The notes under the pieces: model-generated
Told to the model about the DNA's origin: nothing
The model's input: the letters and a program-made list of their open reading frames with translations, nothing else
The model's database searches: none
Shown here: one piece after another, positions 6,926 to 9,828 of the stretch
How the letters are laid out: each line of letters opens with the position of its first letter
How positions within the stretch are numbered: the first letter of the stretch is position 1
Program-made: the position numbers and the translations under genes
Source of the DNA: Legionella genomosp. 1
Lineage (GTDB): Bacteria; Pseudomonadota; Gammaproteobacteria; Legionellales; Legionellaceae
Assembly (NCBI GenBank): GCA_945901145.1
Contig: CAMDJY010000039.1
Span: forward strand, 1-9,828
Reading direction: 5' to 3'
DNA length: 9,828 nt

Positions 6926-6954
6926 TTGACATCGTACTGGTTAGGTGGTACACT
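6926..6954 (+). promoter_or_regulatory. Promoter of the toxin-antitoxin module
   Basis: A perfect TTGACA (6926-6931) is followed after 17 bases by TACACT (6949-6954), the best promoter match in the window. Transcription would start about 6961, at or next to the ATG of the toxin remnant, implying a leaderless message. Two GTAC sites (6934-6937, 6948-6951) bracket the spacer, and an inverted pair GTAAAC / GTTTAC (6899-6904, 6916-6921) lies just upstream; both are possible antitoxin operator elements (inference). Confidence 0.62.
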
Positions 6955-6960
6955 TTAACT

Positions 6961-7500
6961 ATGAAAAAAGAACAACAAAAATCAAATGAATATATTGCCT
7001 TGGATTACTTTGAATCTCTAAATGAGGATGAACAAATTAAGCTGTTGAATTTATTCGAATTGATGGGAAATATTGGTGTTATTAAAAACGAAACTAAATT
7101 TCGAAATGAAGGTGAAAAAATTTATGCGTTTAAGCTATTAGCTCAGGAGATTATTATGAATAAGCCATTATCTACTTTTGAAAGAAAAATGCAGGATAAA
7201 AAATTTAAACAAGCTTACGAACAGAGTTATAAAGAGTTACTTTTTTCTGAGTTGTTGATTTCTATAATGGATGCAGATGATAAATCTGTTCGTGGCTTAG
7301 CAGAAGAAGCTCAACTATCACCTTCAGTGATACAGGATCTTCGTTCTGGCAAACAAAATGATATTAAAGTAAGTAATTTAATAAACATAGCTAAAGCATT
7401 TGGCTATGAAGTTATCCTACAAAAAGGTAAAGAAAAATTGACGTTACACGATGAAATTAAAAATAAAAAACATCACTTAAGTGTGGTTGCCTGTGCGTAG
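6961..7500 (+). CDS. HigB-like toxin remnant fused in frame to an XRE-type antitoxin
   Basis: One open frame of 179 residues holds two parts. Residues 1 to about 58 (ending EGEKIYAFK) resemble the first half of Gp49/HigB-like RelE-superfamily ribosome-dependent mRNA-cleaving toxins; the second half of such toxins is absent. From Met66 (7156), with its own ribosome site, follows a 114-residue antitoxin: STFERKMQDKKFKQAYE, then a helix-turn-helix at about 43-66 of the antitoxin (KSVRGLAEEAQLSPSVIQ...SGK) and SNLINIAKAFGYEVILQKG. Toxin-first gene order is usual for HigBA. In another frame the DNA before 7156 reads GDYYE and stops at a TAA just inside the antitoxin start, probably the old toxin end, so a deletion seems to have joined the genes. 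The antitoxin alone is probably functional; the toxin part is not expected to cleave RNA. Confidence 0.75.
   Translation: MKKEQQKSNEYIALDYFESLNEDEQIKLLNLFELMGNIGVIKNETKFRNEGEKIYAFKLLAQEIIMNKPLSTFERKMQDKKFKQAYEQSYKELLFSELLISIMDADDKSVRGLAEEAQLSPSVIQDLRSGKQNDIKVSNLINIAKAFGYEVILQKGKEKLTLHDEIKNKKHHLSVVACA
7145..7158 (+). promoter_or_regulatory. Internal ribosome site and start codon of the antitoxin
   Basis: AGGAG (7145-7149) lies 6 bases before ATG 7156-7158 inside the fused frame. It is much stronger than anything before the ATG at 6961. The antitoxin is therefore likely made as a separate 114-residue protein (7156-7500). Confidence 0.65.
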
Positions 7501-7553
7501 AAATTAATAGTCAATAAAACACATTTTGTATAACTCATCTCTGAAAAATATCA

Positions 7554-7573
7554 GTTGCACTTATGAGTTGAAT
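7554..7573 (-). repeat. IS30-type right inverted repeat, internal
   Basis: GTTGCACTTATGAGTTGAAT pairs with 6638-6657 (18 of 20 positions). It points outward to the right, as a right end should. Yet recognisable transposase coding sequence resumes directly after it, so it sits inside the interrupted gene and marks the right border of the inserted or replaced segment. Confidence 0.68.
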
Positions 7574-8331
7574 CAGCCTTTACATCAGATGTTGAAGATT
7601 TTGTTCGAGCAAAGTTATTAGAAAATTGGAGTCCTGATCAAATTAGTGGTTATGCAAAGCGGCATCATCTATTTTCTATCAGCCACGAACGGATATATCA
7701 ATTCATTCTATCTGATAAGAAAAAAGGTGGGACCCTATACAAGTATTTGCGCCATCAGCATAAAAAATACAGAAAACGATATGGCAGCCCATCTCGTCAA
7801 GGTCCAATTAAAAATAGAGTCATGATTGATGAACGACCAGAAGTAGTCAATCAGAAAAAACGTTTAGGAGATTGGGAAATTGACACCATTATTGGTAAAC
7901 AACAGCAAAAAGCTATTGTTACCATCGTTGAACGAGTCTCAAAGAAAACACTAATTGGTCAAGTTGGAACAAAGAAATCGAATTTTGTCAGTGCTCAAAT
8001 CCTTGGTTTGTTAAGTAGTGTTAAACCTTTTGTATTCACAATCACAGCAGACAATGGCGTGGAGTTTGCTCAACATGAGGCAATTTCAAAAGCCTTAGGT
8101 GTAGATATTTATTTTGCACACCCATACCACTCCTGGGAAAGAGGTTTAAATGAGAATACGAATGGCCTTATTCGTCAGTATATTCCTAAAGGTACAGATT
8201 TTGCAGAAGTAAGCGATGCTGATATTATAAGTATTCAAAATAAGTTGAATAATCGCCCCAGAAAATCTTTGGGTTATGCAACACCAAATGAAGTATTTTC
8301 AGAGTTAGCGATGAAGCAAACATTAATGTAG
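7567..8331 (+). pseudogene. IS30 transposase, C-terminal DDE fragment
   Basis: After a TGA at 7564-7566 the frame is open for 254 codons and reads FTSDVEDFVRAKLLENWSPD, then ISHERIYQFILSDKKKGGTL and RKRYGSPSRQG, and on into the catalytic core. The DDE triad of IS30 transposases is complete: Asp in GDWEIDTIIG (7882-7884), Asp in TADNGVEF (8050-8052) and Glu in LNENTNGL (8152-8154), the last two separated by 33 residues. The C-terminus ends normally near PNEVFSELAMK. The fragment lacks the N-terminal DNA-binding domain (found at 6727-6862) and has no good start codon; TTG 7747 is the first candidate. On its own it should not transpose anything. The SEC-C gene starts 12 bases after its stop. Confidence 0.85.
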
Positions 8332-8343
8332 CAGGTAATCAAA

Positions 8344-9795
8344 ATGACTAAGCTTGGTAGAAATGATCTCTGTTCGTGTGGTAGCGGCGTAAAATACAAA
8401 AAATGCTGTGCTACCAACCAAATTACTACCAATGTCACAGATCTATCATGGCAAATTCTTAGACAAACCGAAGGACGTCTGGTTGATTATCATTTAACAC
8501 CTTATGTCACAAAGACATTACCTAACTGTATTCTTAGTGCTGCCATAGAAGATCTTATGCCAAGAGCATTACCTGATTCAGTCGATGACGCACACTTTTT
8601 TAGCCAGTTTACTATTCCGTGGGTTTTATTTAACTGGGTCTCCGAGCTGGATGACTTTGGTGTTGAGCATTTCGATGAAAACCTGTCTATTGCAATGAAT
8701 TATTTACGAACCTATGAAAGTAAGTTGAATTCCACTGAAAAACGTTTTATAGAGACAATGAATAAAACATATTATAGCTTCTACAGTATATTAGAGGTAA
8801 CGTTCGAAAAGAGCCTTCTTGTGAAGGATATCTTATTGGGCACGACGTACACAATAAAAGAGCGACAAGGCACGCATTATCTAAAAAAAGGAGATATTGT
8901 TTTCAGTCGTGTTTTGACATTAGACAGCCAATCAATATTTGTGGGCATGGCGCCGATTATTATTCCTGTGAAATTACAAACCTCACTTATCGATTTTCGT
9001 GAATGGTTAGTACAAGAAAATGATGATGATCCATTGACTCCATTAGCATTAAAAACGGAACTTGATCTAGATATCCTGGATTATTTTTTTGATACAATTG
9101 AATATTTGGCAAATCCAAACCCAACTCTGGTAAATACTGATGGTGATTTGATTGTATTTTCAAAATCTTATTTTGAACTAAATATGGATATAGAAGAGGC
9201 TTTATATCATTTATTACCACTGACACTGTTAAAAAATCCGGAGCGGATTTTAGAGTCTGCCAAACGTAATAAGTCGGGTAAAATCACTGAATTAGATTTT
9301 CCTTGGCTTAAAAAAGGAAATAAAAAACATCCTGAATGGGAAACTACCATATTAGGACACGTCGCGATTGATAAGAAAAAATTAATACTGGAAACTAATT
9401 CGGAAAAACGCACGCAAAAAGGCAAAAAATTATTAACTAAATACTTAGGCGATAACATTCGCTTTCAAAAAACATTACTGGAATCGCCGGAGCAAAAGAT
9501 GAAGTCTCTACCAAAATCTAGTATGGAAGAGGCAGCATCCATATCGCCGTATGATGTACCAGAAATACAAGAGCAACTCAAACTTATGGCAAAACAACAT
9601 TGGGATGCTTGGTTCGATAACCCAATACCCGCATTAAATAACGAAACACCTCGGCAGGCTGCAAAAACAGAAGATGGTCGAGAAAGATTGGAGGCATTGT
9701 TGTTACACTACGAGCGAAATGATGAGCAGATAAATGAACGTGCTCATTACTTTAAAGCAGATATTAAATTGATTAAATCCGAATTAAACTTATAG
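8344..9795 (+). CDS. SEC-C zinc-motif protein, function unknown
   Basis: The 483-residue protein starts with LGRNDLCSCGSGVKYKKCC, a SEC-C zinc site: Cys10-x-Cys12, eight residues, then Cys21-Cys22. This motif is best known from the SecA tail, where it binds SecB and ribosomes, but many unrelated proteins carry it. The long middle (about 30-380) is acidic and mixed alpha/beta, with no motif I recognise. At 419-458 a block with AWFDNPIPALNNETPRQAA and EDGRERLEALL resembles the W..P.PAL...TP.....T.EGR..VE.LL pattern of MbcA/ParS-type (DUF2384) toxin-binding regions. No signal peptide or membrane span is seen. The start has AGGT about 7 bases upstream and lies 12 bases after the transposase stop, so it is probably co-transcribed. 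Single-copy passenger or defence functions are only guesses. Confidence 0.85.
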   Translation: MTKLGRNDLCSCGSGVKYKKCCATNQITTNVTDLSWQILRQTEGRLVDYHLTPYVTKTLPNCILSAAIEDLMPRALPDSVDDAHFFSQFTIPWVLFNWVSELDDFGVEHFDENLSIAMNYLRTYESKLNSTEKRFIETMNKTYYSFYSILEVTFEKSLLVKDILLGTTYTIKERQGTHYLKKGDIVFSRVLTLDSQSIFVGMAPIIIPVKLQTSLIDFREWLVQENDDDPLTPLALKTELDLDILDYFFDTIEYLANPNPTLVNTDGDLIVFSKSYFELNMDIEEALYHLLPLTLLKNPERILESAKRNKSGKITELDFPWLKKGNKKHPEWETTILGHVAIDKKKLILETNSEKRTQKGKKLLTKYLGDNIRFQKTLLESPEQKMKSLPKSSMEEAASISPYDVPEIQEQLKLMAKQHWDAWFDNPIPALNNETPRQAAKTEDGRERLEALLLHYERNDEQINERAHYFKADIKLIKSELNL

Positions 9796-9816
9796 TGATT
9801 TTTTTAAAAAAGAGTG

Positions 9817-9828
9817 GTTACACTTGCC
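9817..9828. repeat. Possible start of an IS30-type right end, cut by the window edge
   Basis: GTTACACTTGCC begins like the repeat at 7554 (GTTGCACTTATG): eight of the first nine bases agree. It lies about 20 bases after the SEC-C stop. Only 12 bases are visible, so this could be chance. Confidence 0.25.

Larger units (their letters stand above)
6638..8331 (+). mobile_element. IS30-family insertion sequence remnant, interrupted by a toxin-antitoxin module
   Basis: The remnant consists of a left inverted repeat (6638-6657), a frameshifted transposase N-terminus (6727 to about 6862), about 0.7 kb with a HigBA-like module, a matching right-type repeat (7554-7573) and the transposase DDE half (7567-8331). 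Left and right halves belong to the same family and add up to about 300 residues, slightly short of a full IS30 transposase, so some coding sequence was lost at the junction. No right repeat is found just after 8331; a possible one begins at 9817. The element cannot encode a working transposase. Confidence 0.8.

Noticed and set aside
6770..6958. Separate small gene overlapping the IS30 left fragment
   Set aside because: Its middle is the out-of-frame continuation of the transposase helix-turn-helix and its end runs through the toxin-antitoxin promoter; it is part of the pseudogene.
9796..9815. Terminator after the SEC-C gene (T7A6 run)
   Set aside because: The palindrome is only A and T, with no GC stem followed by a T-tract, so it would not make a stable hairpin.

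Overview
The window looks like an AT-rich gammaproteobacterial chromosome. The FabY-class ketoacyl synthase, the two-subunit type of pyruvate dehydrogenase E1, the secreted-effector-like cysteine-hydrolase relatives and the IS30/toxin-antitoxin debris would fit an amoeba- or arthropod-associated Legionellales-type bacterium. That placement is inference from gene types only; nothing here fixes the genus.

Layout. Positions 1-839 (minus strand) hold most of pdhA, cut by the left edge. Positions 906-2636 hold two divergently transcribed, otherwise unrelated genes whose products both show the ordered His ... Asn-Cys signature of permuted papain-like (NlpC/P60/LRAT-like) folds; they share a 114-bp AT-rich promoter region. 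At 2734-4596 follows a long FabY-class beta-ketoacyl-ACP synthase with a complete Cys-His-His active site. At 4691-5373 a fluoride channel gene (crcB/fluc) is translationally coupled by an ATGA overlap to a DUF190 (PII-like) gene. Converging on these, with overlapping stop codons, is a catalytically complete tyrosine recombinase (5370-6611, minus strand).

From about 6638 the window becomes mobile DNA. A left inverted repeat and the N-terminal part of an IS30-family transposase (frameshifted) are followed by a HigBA-like toxin-antitoxin module, in which the toxin has lost its second half and reads in frame into the antitoxin. Then comes a matching inverted repeat, and immediately after it the DDE half of an IS30 transposase. 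Twelve bases after that transposase starts a 483-residue SEC-C zinc-motif protein with a C-terminal block resembling the MbcA/ParS-type toxin-binding region. A sequence resembling the start of another IS30 right end is just visible at the right edge, so the SEC-C gene may be an IS30 passenger.

How the genes work together. PdhA (acetyl-CoA supply) and FabY (fatty acid chain initiation or elongation) are housekeeping metabolism, and CrcB-DUF190 is fluoride defence. The divergent hydrolase-like pair is the best candidate for host interaction or an undescribed enzyme family. The right third is an accessory island assembled around IS30 ends. No RNA genes, CRISPR arrays or convincing factor-independent terminators were seen, and no gap between genes exceeds 300 bases.
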